From NCBI GenBank assembly GCA_033819885.1, contig JAQYUZ010000045.1, forward strand, positions 82,319 through 146,318: a stretch of 64,000 bases of DNA. The letters are read 5' to 3'. How positions within the stretch are numbered: position 1 is the stretch's first letter; each line of letters opens with the position of its first letter. Under the pieces are notes generated by a model. That model did not search any database. It was not told the origin of the DNA and saw nothing but the letters and a program-made list of their open reading frames with translations. A program made the position numbers and the translations under genes. Positions 12,301 through 24,321 of the stretch are shown here, in pieces. Source of the stretch: Microbotryomycetes sp. JL201 (lineage: Eukaryota > Basidiomycota > Microbotryomycetes).

Positions 12301-12924
12301 CTGGAGACGCTTTCGACGCTGGTTTGACTAGCGAGTATGCAACTCGGACTCACCGGAAAGAAGAAGATGCATCGAGTCTGTCTTCACAGCAAGGCGGCTC
12401 GCGAATCGGCATGACGAGCTCGCATGCGAAATCCATCGACTCGGCGCCTGCTATTGTCGTCGAAGAACAGACCAGAACTTTTGGAGACCGGCTTGCAAGC
12501 ATTCCTGGCCTTTCCCGCTTCGGCAGTAGCAATATTACGCCAACCGGCGGCGCTGCAGAAACCGTCAAGCCAACTTCTACGAGCATGACTTCATCTCATT
12601 CTAGGGTGAGACAGGTCGCCAAGTCTCGCACAGGCCAGGATTGCTGACCTGGCTCTGTCGGGCGTGACACAGTCTTCAATCTTTTCGGCGTTCACGCGAG
12701 AGCCAACAAGTCCATCCGCTCGCCGCACGACCATCAGCTCAATTTCGTCAACCGCAACATCTGACTCGGCTCGCACAACGCCAGTCGGGAACCAAGAGAG
12801 ACTCCTGGGCATAAACGAAAGGTTTTTGAACATGCAAGTCGAGGACTTGAAAGTGGCGGAAGTGGGACAACTGCTGGCAGAGTATAAAAAACTAGCTGCA
12901 GCCATAATGGCAGGACAGAAGTGA
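9357..12924 (+). CDS. VPS9-domain protein, predicted Rab5-family GEF
   Basis: VPS9 domains catalyse GDP/GTP exchange on Rab5/Vps21 GTPases at early endosomes. The ATG is at 9357. The first exon (to about 9943) is a Ser/Pro-rich disordered arm. Short exons near 10000-10400 lead into a central helical and VPS9 region. Visible elements are the helical-bundle segment LEKFESATTSLLYDRLFLSPL, then ADLILPLLIFAAVRFNP, LRFIQRFR and GEASYCLTNVQAVIEFLNHVD, which is the classic VPS9 core (about 11700-11880). A Ser/Thr-rich tail follows, ending in a predicted helix (RFLNMQVEDLKVAEVGQLL) at the stop, 12922-12924. The total is about 1,100 residues after splicing. No CUE, PX or SH2 domain is recognised, so it is not a clear Vps9p or RIN orthologue. 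The exon 2-4 boundaries (9943-10416) are approximate. Confidence 0.85.
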
Positions 12925-13101
12925 TTTCTTGAAGAAGGGAACCCGCGTTGCAAGGCGATTGATTACCCGGAAAGCGACTGCAACCTCTGTATTGCAAAGA
13001 AGTCTGTTCGAAGCAAAAACTGAATCTGCTGATCAGTCATAGCTGGAATCAGGAATCTAAGAGATGCAACGAAGAGGTCGAAGGTGCGATGGGGCTCCAA
13101 T

Positions 13102-13933
<832 letters not shown>

Positions 13934-14121
13934 GTTGTCTGAGCGGCGGCGCTTCCTGTGCAACCAAGTGCAGTCCTGGGAGGCGAACAGAGAAAGCGAT
14001 TATGCAACGGGCGCGAGCTGAACCCCCGCCGACCCCGTTCGGGGCACGCTGGGTCATCAGCGCTCGGGCCTGGGCCATTTTCGAGTTCGTGTCGCTCTCG
14101 TCTACCGGCCAGCAACCAACC
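13934..14121. promoter_or_regulatory. Shared divergent promoter of UBI3 and RPL37
   Basis: Only 188 bp separate the two start codons of these ribosomal-protein genes, which face away from each other. Both should be strongly and coordinately expressed, so a common bidirectional control region is a reasonable inference. Specific factor sites were not assigned. Confidence 0.6.
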
Positions 14122-14948
14122 ATGTCGAAAGTAAGCTAAGTGTGACATCAAGAGATGTTGTTGGAGACTGTCGACCCGCTCTGCCCTCGTCTTGGTGCTA
14201 TGGCGCCTCACACGACCGAGCCCGGCGAAATTTGATCCAGAAGGGAATGTAGACGAGCGACGACGATGGAGTCATCAGACTCGCGACCGGGAGGCATTGA
14301 ACACTTGCTGGAGCTAGAAACGGTGGTTCAGAAGCGGCATGATGGATCCGGACGACAGCACCAGGCCGGGACGGGGCAGGACAGGACTTGGACAACAGCA
14401 CCACGCTCTTCAAATTCGACAGCATTATTGACAATCTCTTTTCTCAATTGTAGGGTACCACCTCGTTCGGTCTGCGCCACACCAAGTCGCACACGTGAGC
14501 CTCAGGCACATCCTTCGCGCCTTCAATATGATGGAGATCGCTGTGCTTCGCGATAGACGGAGCTGACGCTTGATTACTTCTTTGATTGCAGTTTGTGCCG
14601 CCGATGTGGTCGTCGCTCGTTCCACAAGCAGCACAAGCAGTGCGCTTCGTGCGGTTTCCCTGCGGCCAAGCTCCGCTCATGTCAGTCGCGCAACTCGGCT
14701 CCAATCCAAGTTTTGTTGACTGATGCTGTATGATCGGTATATTAGACGAGTGGGGCCAGAAGGCTAAGCGAAGAAAGACCACTGGTACTGGCCGCATGGC
14801 CCACCTCCGAGATGTCAACCGCCGCTTCAAGAACGGGTGCGTGCCCCAGAAGCGAAGCTTGGTCTGACGCTCACATTACATTTTATCCCGATGCAGCTTC
14901 CGAGAGGGCACCACTGCCACTCGCAAGATCAAGGCCTCTTCGGAGTAA
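14122..14948 (+). CDS. RPL37: 60S ribosomal protein L37 (eL37)
   Basis: Small zinc-binding protein of the large ribosomal subunit. Exon 1 is 9 nt (14122-14130, Met-Ser-Lys), followed by a 323-nt intron. Exon 2 is 14454-14494 ([14 protein letters not shown]) and exon 3 starts at 14592, with two further exons to the stop at 14946-14948. The spliced protein has the zinc-finger cysteines in [21 protein letters not shown], then the conserved [35 protein letters not shown] and TRKIKASSE. The long first intron after three codons is typical of highly expressed fungal ribosomal-protein genes and may hold regulatory sequence. Confidence 0.97.
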
Positions 14949-15313
14949 GCGTCTCGCTCTTGAGGCGTGAAGTGGGGACGACGAGCGACAGTAAAAGGGT
15001 TTCATGTTGGAAGTCTTTCTCAAGAGCTTGGATGCGTTGTCTACCAAGAAAGTGCGCGCGCGCGGAATATCCGATCGTCGGAGCTTTCTGTACTCTCTCT
15101 TTTGTTTCTTTCCTACGTGCTGTGTAGCGCGCCGCACATGCAGTCCTGCCTTGAGGCAACAATGCAACTATGACTTCTTTGCTTTTGCTCCACATTTGTG
15201 CCATTGTCGCGATTTCCTTAGTGAAAGGCATGGTTCGTGGTTGAACAGTCTATTGCCAAAAGCGAGATGGGATACACTACACAAGAAAGCAGAGAACGAG
15301 GGAGAAAAGGTGT
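14949..15313. other. Convergent 3' intergenic region (RPL37 / TIM23)
   Basis: This 365 bp stretch holds the 3' ends of two convergent genes. T-rich runs occur around 15060-15120. No additional gene, snoRNA box pair or repeat was recognised. Confidence 0.5.
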
Positions 15314-16257
15314 TCACAACAATTGCATTTTGAGAGCACTCCAACCGGCGGCACCGGCCGTCAGCAGTCCGGACGTGATGACCATTGACTTCACGCCTGC
15401 CGTACACCGCCACAACGCGCCCGTTGCCGCTGCGGCAGCCATTGATCCATACACATCATGCTTGCCTCCCCTGTAGAGATCAAGTGTCGAATTGAAGCCG
15501 TTGTAGATGAGGGCGAGCACGCCTGCGTTATTGCCAGTGAAACTGCCTCGTCGCGTGACTTGATTCAAGACGTGGTTCCACCTCAATCTTCTAGAGATGC
15601 GACGAGCCTGCTGTTGAGCCGCCGATGCGGTAGAAGGTGATGCCGCTGAAGCGCCTTGTGAAGCGGTAGCTGAAGTCTTTTGGGCTGTCGCTGCAGCAGC
15701 AGCTTGCTCTGCGAACGCTTTCGCTTGAGAGCCGATGGCTGACGCGTTGGGGGCGGCGGTGGTGCCTGCTGTCGCCGTCTGTGCTAGTGTAGCACCTGCT
15801 GTTGCAGGGGTGTTACGCGGCATGATGTCTTTCCTTAGGCCTTCCCTCAAGCCCCAAACGCCACCGAGAGCAAGACCTATCATTGACATAGCCGCATTAA
15901 ATTCGTTAGCGAGAGCTGCGGATCCAGATATAGAGATTCGCATGTCCACTCACCTGCCAAGTAGGTGCTGCCTGTACCATAGCACAGCTCGTCGCCCCAG
16001 CCTCGGTTGGGCAAGACGGTGCGTCCGCCCTCGACGCCAGTCAATTTCTCGTCGTCAAGCAGCAAGTAGTCGAGGTCTTTGTTGTCGACGAGTCCTGCGA
16101 GCGGGTGAAGCGCTGCCGGGTCGACCGAGCTGGTGGCGCCGAGCACGGACGCGGCCGTTGGCGCATCCGGTTGAAACGCCGAGGATGACCCTTGACCGAC
16201 CGTCTGGAACTTTGTGCGACCGAGAATGTCGTCGCTTGTCGGTGCTGTCGCTGCCAT
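15314..16257 (-). CDS. TIM23: Mitochondrial import inner-membrane translocase subunit TIM23
   Basis: Core subunit of the TIM23 presequence translocase. Exons 16257-15954 and 15876-15314 (intron 15877-15953) encode 288 residues, longer than yeast Tim23 (222). The IMS-facing N-terminus precedes the conserved WGDELCYGTGSTYLAG and first membrane helix (LALGGVWGLREGLRK). Then HVLNQVTRRGSFTGNNAGVL, YNGFNSTLDLYRGKHD-like and ALWRCTAGVKSM segments follow the family order. The extra length is an insertion of about 65 residues rich in Ala, Thr and Ser (coded around 15590-15830) in the loop after helix 1, which should face the matrix. Divergent from the TFIIIA gene. Confidence 0.95.
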
Positions 16258-16642
16258 TGTCGGAATACTGCAGGGGCGAGACAAGGAAACAGGCAGAAAA
16301 GTGACGCCGCGAAGGACAAGAGTGGTCAGCCGCGGAGCACTAAAGCTCAACAGAAGCTGGGATCACGCTTCGGCTCGAGGCCGTGTCGAGCGAAGGAAAG
16401 CGCGCCGATGGCGTGTTTCGCGGGGTTACACCCCAGCGTGACTCTCGTCGGCCGCCGTCGGACTCGTTGCCGATCGCAGCGTTCTCAGGACCGCTGAGCC
16501 GGCCAGCGCGCGTCCGCGCTCTACGATCAATGGCAGCCGCAATGCTTACATGTGGTGGCGGTGCAGAAGGTAGACGAGGTCAAAGCGACAAGCCGGCAAC
16601 GCGAGCGTTTTGACTTTTTGACTTGCGCTCGCACCGGACGCC
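16258..16642. promoter_or_regulatory. Divergent promoter region of TIM23 and TFIIIA
   Basis: 385 bp between the two ATGs. It contains the 5' flanks of both genes. No TATA box or known fungal operator could be assigned by eye. Confidence 0.45.
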
Positions 16643-18350
16643 ATGCTCGTGGCCAGGCCACTCGGCCAGCAGCAGCACTCGTTACATATGATTCCGACGC
16701 AGCCCACGTCGTCGACGAGCAGTCTCGTGCCTTGTCCGCCGTCGGCGTCCAAGCCGGCGAGCACGGGCCACTCGGCCATCATCATCAACGGCCGCTTGAC
16801 CCCGACCGCGCCACTGCCCACATCAGGAGGCAGGATTAAAAAGTTCAAGTGCACGTTTGATGGGTGCGACAAGGCGTACACACGCCCCGTTCGCCTCGAG
16901 GAACACTTGCGCTCACACACCGGCGAGGTCAGTGTCGGCGTGCTCCAAAGTATCTTCTCACTTGCTGACAGCCCTAGTGAATCAGCGTCCGTTCGCATGC
17001 TCACAATGCGACGCAAGCTTCCAGCGCGACTCGCACCTCAAGGCTCATCAACGCACGCACCTGCCAGCTTCTGCCAAGTCTTACGAGTGTCAAGAGTGCG
17101 ACAGAAAGTTTTGGACGGGCCAGCACCTACGAAAACACGTCGAAGTCATGCATCGGGGCAAGACTTACGATGTGAGTTGCGCATCCACGCCACAACTAGC
17201 CATTGTTTGAACTGACAACTTGACCGGCGCCCGATCAGTGCTCCGAATGCGATGCCTCGTTTCGCAAGCATCATTTGCTTCGTGCACACGTCGCCGAAGT
17301 CCACTCTGCCCCAGGAACTCTTCCATTTAAATGCGAACACCCAGGCTGTGACCGCTCGTTCAAACAGCTTACCCACCTCAAGACACATCTCAAGACACAC
17401 GACCGTAAGCATGCACGCCAAGTCCAGTCTCTGCATACCAAAGAGCTCAACTTTTCTCCAATACAGTCGACCGTTACACGTGCGCTCACCCGGACTGTAT
17501 CGAAAAACCTCTTGATTGTCGAAGGTTCGGAACGTGGTCTGCGTTGCAAAAACACGCCAAGGACGCCCACCCGCCCACATGTCCTCATGCAGAATGTCTA
17601 GGAAAAACATTCACGACGTCTCGTGGACTGAGGAAGCATCTCCAAGGCGTACATTCGGACGATCCAGGCAGTCGGCGACGACGCCACCGGGGCAAGGTCG
17701 CATTGGACGCGACGGATATCGGGTTTCCGGGCGAAACGGAGGAGACAGCGCGCGAGACCGACTACTCTGCGCTAGATGGCGACAGTGATCACGAGTTACG
17801 ACCCCGAAAAAAACAGAAGCAGAAGGCGATCGATGCCCGGGTCTTCGAGGGAAACGAGGACATGCCACCCTTGCCGGAATTGCCTCCTTTGCCAGATTCT
17901 TTGCAAGCGGCAAACGGAGCTACCTCGGCTCTGCAACTCTTGACAGGCTTTGGCTATGCTCCTTCTCCGTCAAAGCCAGACTCGACTGGAACTCCTCAGC
18001 GCAAGTTCGCGTGTCCTTTCCCCTCAATAGTCACCCGCGGCCCTGCCAAAGTCATACAAAAGGCAGCGCCAATCCACACCGCCACTTCCATGCCTTCAAC
18101 TCGACGCACGAGTCCGGTTGTCGAGGTTGTCGTGCCATCTTCATCCAGGTCTTCGCCCGGTACGCAATCGACCATGACCGACGATAATGTGCAACACGAG
18201 ACAACTGCGCCACAGCCTGTGAGCTGCGAGTACTGGTTCCATCGGTTGTACGACGTCGAACGTCATCTCAGATCGTGGCACAAGGTTGCGGTTTCGACGC
18301 AAGAGCTCAAAACCTGGTACAATCGCGCTACCGAAAATGAGCGTCTTTGA
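16643..18350 (+). CDS. Transcription factor IIIA, multi-C2H2 zinc finger protein
   Basis: TFIIIA binds the internal control region of 5S rRNA genes and recruits TFIIIC, TFIIIB and Pol III. ATG at 16643; short introns interrupt the finger array. Fingers seen in order: FKCTFDGCDKAYTRP...H, FACSQCDASFQRDSHLKAH, YECQECDRKFWTGQHLRKH, CSECDASFRKHHLLRAH, FKCEHPGCDRSFKQLTHLKTH, a long-loop finger with YTCAHPDC and HAKDAH, and CPHAECLGKTFTTSRGLRKH. After a spacer with a basic RPRKKQKQK stretch, a last degenerate finger is split: FACPFPSIVTRG and, about 65 residues later, CEYWFHRLYDVERHLRSWH. That C-terminal 'CPFPSI ... WF.R.YD..RHL' layout is typical of fungal TFIIIA. Stop at 18348-18350. Confidence 0.9.
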
Positions 18351-18608
18351 CAATTTATACACGTTTGTCAGTCGTCATTGACCCTCAATTGTTTTTTTGA
18401 AACCATTCTGCTTGATCTCGGGCCTGTTGCTTGTGATTCATTTATTCGTTGTGCAATGTCAATCTTGCTCTGTACCGTGATATTGTGGAACGAGCCCGTG
18501 CTGCATATTGCACACAATGTTTTCTAAGCCGGTACCTAACGTTGCATCGGATGGGAAAAGAGAGGAGGATGCTCAAAGGAACAAGCAAGCACCTCTATCA
18601 AGTAAATT

Positions 18609-20414
18609 CTAAGCAGTCAAACCTGCCCTTGAACCAAAGCTCCTGACCAACAACGTTCCGGTCGCTTCTGACAAACTGTTTGCTGCGCCTTCAACTCCAC
18701 CCAGAGCCAACATGGTCTCCAATCTGTTTGGCTCTTGCAGAGCCAACTCTTCGGGCAAAGGAGGCAGCGGCGTCAAGCCGTCTTTGACGCGTTGTTCATT
18801 TTCTGCTCGTCTGCGTTGAACGGCCGGGTTTGACTCGACTTTGGCACGGTCGCGGGCAAGTTGTCGCGACTGGAAAGACAAGGTTGACAAGTGTTGAGAA
18901 TGAGTGTCGAGAGCGGTCAACAAGGCGTTGATCGGGGCCGTCAGAGGGGCCGGGATCGCGGTCGAAGTGGCAGACGTCGGCAAAGACAAGGTCGCGAACG
19001 AGGCGCTCGGGTCAAGTGGTGAAGGCGCTGTGGCGCCAACACCAGCGACCGAAGTCGACGGCGACGGCGACGAGACCGTCGACAAGAACGCTGTCAAGAG
19101 CGGCGACGAGCGGACAGTGACCGGCACTTCCTCAAGAATGTTGGAAGATACAACTCCATGCTCGATCAAGCTGTCGACGATGCTTTAGCATTGGGGTTGT
19201 TCCATATGAAGTCACCTGAGTGGACTCACTTTTGCGTATCAAACTTGCCGGCGCGGTAAGCGTCGACAAAGTTTGGCGCAAGTCGATATGCCCGAAGGCC
19301 GACATGGCCTTGCGCAGCACTGGCAATATCTGCGCGAGCAACGGCGATCAGTGTTAGCCTGAGGATTTGGTGATACTCGAAGAACGCACCGTAGACGAGA
19401 GCAATGCCCTTTCCGTGCTTGACGCCGGTTCCTGATGGCAAAGCTGGCTTTGACGAGCTCGTTCGTCCGACAGGTGCCGCCTTTGACAGGCTTCCGATTC
19501 CGCCTCCAGTCAGCTGGGCGCCGATAAGGGCGTCGACGAAACCGCCAATGGCAAGTTGCTGGCCGTTGTTGGCCGAGGTGTAGAAACCGACGAGGGATGC
19601 ATCGGCGTTCAGGTCGGCCAGCCGCGGCAGGAACTGCGAAGTGTACTTGTTGGCTGTGGGCATGGCGAGCGCAAGCGAGGCTCTTTGTGGTCAGCAAGTC
19701 ACCAAATGGCGCAAGGTTGGATCGACGGGGAACTTGCCAGCCTTTGATCCCCTCTGCTCGCTGTGCTCGTCACCTGTAGCGCCGCCAAGGCTGCCTGCAG
19801 GAAGTGCAAAGGAGTTTGAAACGTCCAAAACGCCGTTGGTATCAATGCCGAGCAATTGACCAACGGCAGGCGCAAAAGTTGCGGTCGCGTTCGAGGTGCC
19901 CGCGGGTGCTGGCACGACGACATGAGATTCGCGCGCGTGCTTGATGATCTTCATCAAAGCCTGCACACAGGGACGTATCGAGGATCAGTCTAGGCAATCA
20001 CCTCGTATTTGAGCAAGTGTATGGCCGCTGGGTGATGAATGCATCCCGATCTTGCACAAGTCACTGCAGTGCACCGTCTGGGACCTAGCTTTACGATTTG
20101 ATAGGTGTTGCGAGGCAATGTAGAGCAAACAAAGGTGCAGTCGCCCGGTTGGCGACGCGTTCGGGCGCAGCGAGTCGAGTGCGCGAGTGTCGTGCGAGGT
20201 ATCGCACGAGGAGCACTCGAGGCACGGAAGCGAAAAAGTGATTCAAGCGTTGACTGACCAGTCCATCGACGCGCACGCTGTCTACACGCGTCTCCTCGAG
20301 ACCCTGCTCGATCCGAGCTTTCTGCTTTGCGCTCTCCTTCTTTTGCTGCGGCTGCTCGGGCTCTTGAGGCACAGCAGGTGCCGCGATATCGGCCAACCGC
20401 TTGCCTGGAATCAT
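18609..20414 (-). CDS. Translation initiation factor eIF3 subunit h (MPN domain)
   Basis: eIF3h is an MPN-fold subunit of the eIF3 complex on the 40S ribosome. Start ATG at 20414. Exon 1 (20414-20259) ends in VDSVRVDGL and continues after a 298-nt intron as ALMKIIKHARE (exon 2 from 19960), matching the family's 'V.VDGL.LLKI.KH'. Later blocks are LLGIDTNGVLDVSNSFALP, LVGFYTSANNG, KGIALVYGAFF and GLRAYRLAPNFVDAYRAGKF. The His-x-His of active JAMM proteases is absent, as expected for this non-catalytic MPN subunit. The C-terminal exon (19169 region to 18609) is helical and ends GTLLVRSFGSRAGLTA. Divergent from PEX16 with 248 bp between starts. Confidence 0.88.
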
Positions 20415-20662
20415 TCTGTTGGGCGTGCGGAACGAACGAAAGGCGGTCCGAGCGTCGCGCGCGCGCGCGTGTGCGCCGTTCGCGATCCTTTTAATTCGGA
20501 TTAGCTTTAGGTGCTAATGGCAATTCACCGCTCGCCGATCCATCTGCGAAAGCTCGCACACGACCCGTTCACACACCGCTACCTCGCAAGCACAGCTCGG
20601 CAGCCCTCTCAAGGTTGCATTTGAGCCTTTGAGCGCGTGTGGGGCCGTGCGTGTGCGCCACG

Positions 20663-22479
20663 ATGCTCAAGGACACGGTCAAGCACTGTCAGTCGCGCGT
20701 GCGGTTTCGTATGGACAGGAACATGACCTCAGCCTGACAATATGCATCGGCTTGCCTTGGATACAGATGAGGACATGATCTTGAAATCGACGACCCGAGT
20801 GTCGACGATCGAGTCGTCGTTGCGGTCGCTCACTTGGATCTTGCCCGGTAAGCCATCGTAGCCGGGCGCCACCTCGGCACACTCACACACCTCGCTCACG
20901 CCGGTCGGTCATTGCGCAGGCCGTTTCCAAGACAGTGAGATCGCGTCTGAAGCACGTGAGTTTCTCGCCCAATTACCATCTATCCGTCCGCCACAGGCTC
21001 GTCCGCCACAGGCTCGTCCGCCACAGGCTCGTCCGCCCCTGGACTCGTCGAGGCCCCCGCGCTCGGGCCACAAGCTGGTGCAGGCCACTCTGCTTATTTC
21101 TGCTGGCGGTGCTGACTCGCGAGCCGTTGCGCAGTCTATGCCTTGCTCAATATTCTCGGCGTCTACCACGACTCGATCGTGCTGCGGACAGTGTCCGTCT
21201 TGCCGCCACCCGTCAGGCCGCCCTCGTCCTCGCATGCGCGCTACACCCGCCACTTTGTGCAGACATCATCAACCTACAAGAACGTCGCGCGCTCCCTGAC
21301 TGTGCTCGGCTACACGGAACTGCTCATCGAAATGACCGTACGCAAACGACTTGGCAAAGACAAGGCCGAACAGACCGTGATCGGCATCGAGGCCGTCAAA
21401 GCCTTGCTCAGGCTCTTGCTCCTGCGCACGACAGGAGGACGACCACTCGTCAACCCACCGATATCCGAACGCGAATTCGATCCGAGCGTGCTCGAGCTGC
21501 ACAAGCCGCACCTCGTCGACTCGTCCTCGAGCTCGCTTGGGAAGAAATTGTCGTTCGAACCAACTGGGTCCAACCCCCGATCGGCTGCAGATGTTTTGCT
21601 GAGAAGAGACGGTGAACATGCGGTGGACGGTCTAGCCGACAGAGAAGAGGACGTGCACAAAGAATACTGGACGGGCGCGCGCACAGGGTTTGCAAGGCAC
21701 ACGATCGCCAGCTTGAGAGGACCGGACGATGTCCAGCCAGGAGATGCCACGTCTTTGTTCAACAGTGGTGGGCGCGCTGGAGATGGCAAACAAGCGATTA
21801 AAGAGTACCTGGCCAGGCGTGTCTTGACGGTCGAAGACGTCAAACGGCCGCAGGACCTCGTCTCGAAAGCTCGTGGATTGAAAGCGGCCGCAGAGGTCAT
21901 TTGGATCCTGAGACCTCTTGTGTATGGTGAGCCAAATCTGTGCTGCTCTTTTGCTTGGTCCTATGAACGCTGACACGTTTCTCGACGATCTTGAAAGTTG
22001 TCGCCATGCGCAAATACGGCCGACGACATACATTGCCGTACCTCTTGTCGCTCGCGCTCGAATACCTCGCGTACACTATCCGGTCAAAGTCCAATCAGAA
22101 GCTGTTTGTCGACAAAGCAACCGGTCCGATGCTGCCAGGGTCGCCAAGCGAGCTCGAAAAGCAAGAGACCAAGAAGCGAGCTCGCGCGTTCTGGTGGTAC
22201 ATGCTTCGCGGTCCTCTTTGGGAAAGTTGGACAAAGTAAGCTATGTTTCTGTTCACAGACAATGCAGCTTTGTTCTGACGGAATAATTTGCTTTGCGCGC
22301 AGACCAAGATTGGAAGGGTTGTCGAGCAAGTTCCAAGACAAGCCGTTGATTGGCATCGTTTCGACTTTGATCAAAGACTATATCCCTCTCGTTGACGATT
22401 ATTACTTCTGTCAGTGCTCTTCTGCGCAGTTTCTTTGCGGCGGAAAGGTTGACCTCTTGTGTTTGCAGACACGTCTTGA
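20663..22479 (+). CDS. PEX16: Peroxisomal membrane protein PEX16
   Basis: PEX16 acts at the ER and peroxisome in membrane protein insertion and peroxisome biogenesis. Exons: 20663-20687, 20767-20847, 20920-20955, 21135 onward to about 21925, then 21999-, 22303- and a last exon ending 22479. The spliced N-terminus reads KHYEDMILKSTTRVSTIES then SLRSLTWILPGRFQDSEIAS, which matches the PEX16 'YE..V..N...I..IESSLRSLT...PGRF.D.E..SE' block. Downstream are LLNILGVYHDSIVLR, VIWILRPLVY, MRKYGRRHTLPYLLSLALEYLA and LIKDYIPLVDDYYFYTS at the C-terminus. Intron 3 carries a 15-nt tandem repeat. Family assignment is strong; the short last exon (AC-ACG-TCT-TGA) is inferred from frame. Confidence 0.92.
20986..21046 (+). 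repeat. 15-nt tandem repeat in PEX16 intron 3
   Basis: Three perfect copies of gtccgccacaggctc at 20986-21000, 21001-21015 and 21016-21030 are followed by a degenerate fourth copy to about 21046. The array lies inside the 179-nt intron 20956-21134 and explains why that intron is longer than most neighbours. Confidence 0.92.
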
Positions 22480-22831
22480 AGTTGCGGCAAATGGTTCCGG
22501 ATGCGAAAGACTCGATTTGTAGCTTTTCCCCGCGATGGTTGTAAAATTATGCTGTCTGTGCTTGTGCTTGTGCGCCTGGCGCGTAACCCGTTTCACTCGA
22601 ACGAGCCCGATTGCATACTCGGCCCCAGAGCGGTTGGCGCGAATCGGCGGCACATACGATTGTAGAGACGGCCTACGCGCGGGTTGCACGTCGTCGGAGC
22701 CCCCTCGCCGGTGACGGCCTCGGCTCTCGTTCCGCCTCGGCGTCTGCTTGGACAGCCTAGCGCTGACGAGCACCGACAGGCAGCCTGGCTGCATCAGAGT
22801 TGTCTCAAAAACGCTGACTTGACGCGCAAAC
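22480..22831. other. Intergenic region upstream of KEI1
   Basis: This 352 bp stretch contains the PEX16 3' flank and the KEI1 promoter and leader. No other gene or repeat was recognised. Confidence 0.5.
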
Positions 22832-24159
22832 ATGGTCACGATGGGCCGCATCAGCATGAAGACCCCGCCAATGTTGACAAACTTCTTAGGCCTCGATCTC
22901 AAGCTAGGTGCGTTACGAACGCCTTCTTGACTGTGCAAACCATATCAAGTAGAACAAGACAAGCTCGAAGTGCAATGTGCGCTGACGCGTCGGATGACGA
23001 TTGGGCCCAGGCGCGAGCATCATCTCGCTCTTTGGCCTGCTCAACAAGGTCGCGGGCGTCTACGGCATGATGGCAGTCATCACAGGTGGAACCGTAGCCC
23101 AATTAACCATGTACATATACTCGCTCGCGACGCTCTTCGTTTTCATCTGGGGCTTCAAAAGTATCGCCGAGGTCAGTTTATGCTTTAGAAATGGCATGAG
23201 CTCTGATGCATAGATGCTCAATTGAACAACGCATCAACAGGAGAATGGCCCTCGGTCATTGATGTACGCGCACCTGTTCGCACTCGACCATCTCGTCGGC
23301 ACAATCTATACGACCCTGTTCGCCGTCGTCTGGTACGTATACGTGCCACATGATGGCCGACGAGTCGCCAACTCAGACGCACAAAAGCAAATGATGGGAG
23401 ACATTGACGGAACGATGATGGGTCTCAACGATGAAGAGCGAGCGGCCGCTGCTCAGGCCGTTTGGAAGAGCGAGAGAGGATTCGCGGCCGCCGTTTTGCT
23501 TGCGGGGTGGTTCATCAAAGTGAGACACTTTCTGTGCCTACCAACTTGAGTCTCTCGCGCAACTATGACTGAATTCGCTCGGTACTCTCTCCTCTCTTGC
23601 TTTGTCGCAGATCTACTTTATCTTTGTCTTGTACTCGTTCGCGATGCACCTGAGGCGCAACACTTACCACGCACTTCCCAAGACACGACCAAGAGGACCG
23701 TCATTTATCAATTCGTATGCGTACAATCCTCCGCCGCGTTTGCAACGGTACCCTTCGCGCAGTGGCGAGCCTCGTTACTCTCATTTGCGAGGGACTTCGG
23801 GCAATACCAGCATCGGTACCGACACGACTTTGGCAGAAACATTGTGGGAAGGTGACGAGACTTCTGCCACTTTGGCGACGACTGCCGTCGGCACGGCACC
23901 TTCAGTCACTCGAGTTCGATCAAACAGTGGCGCGGCGGCGACAGCCGCGACGGCGGCTTCGCTCATCGCAGACAGTAGGGCAAGTTTGTCAACGCCTGTT
24001 GGTGGTATCAGCTCGTCGAAATCGCCTGCACCGAGGAGTCCGGGACCGGGCGAATCGAAGCCTTTGGCAAAAGGAACAGGTTTGACAAGGAGTCTGAGTG
24101 GAGGTGTACTGCAAAGGTCAGACTCGATCGGTGCAGTCAACGCAGGTGGTGTTTCCTGA
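22832..24159 (+). CDS. KEI1: Inositol phosphorylceramide synthase regulatory subunit Kei1
   Basis: Kei1 is the Golgi subunit that supports Aur1 in inositol phosphorylceramide synthesis. Exons 22832-22907, 23011-23170, 23241-23520 and 23611-24159. The N-terminus MVTMGRISMKTPPMLTNFLG is followed by LDLKLGASIISLFGLLNKVAGVY-type sequence and several membrane segments: GMMAVITGGTVAQLTMYIYS, LATLFVFIWGFKSIAE, LFALDHLVGTIYTTLFAVVW and ERGFAAAVLLAGWFIKIYFI. This is the Kei1/DUF1753 layout of four hydrophobic spans. The cytosolic tail of about 150 residues is Ser/Ala/Thr-rich and disordered, longer than in budding yeast. The start ATG is the first in the frame that leads into the conserved block. Confidence 0.88.
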
Positions 24160-24321
24160 GATTCGCACAAGGTTAATTCGTTTTTGCACGTGCATCTGCA
24201 CTTTGTCGTAATGTCATCTTTAATTGTACATCAGTGTCGAACTCTGTTGCAGGATTCGTACGACAAAAGACCTGAAAACAATAACGAGAACGAAAACGAG
24301 CCAAAATGTACAAACTAGGAA

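Noticed and set aside
18904-19779. Plus-strand open frames across the eIF3h gene
   Set aside because: They are reverse shadows of conserved eIF3h exons, with no splice logic or recognised domains.
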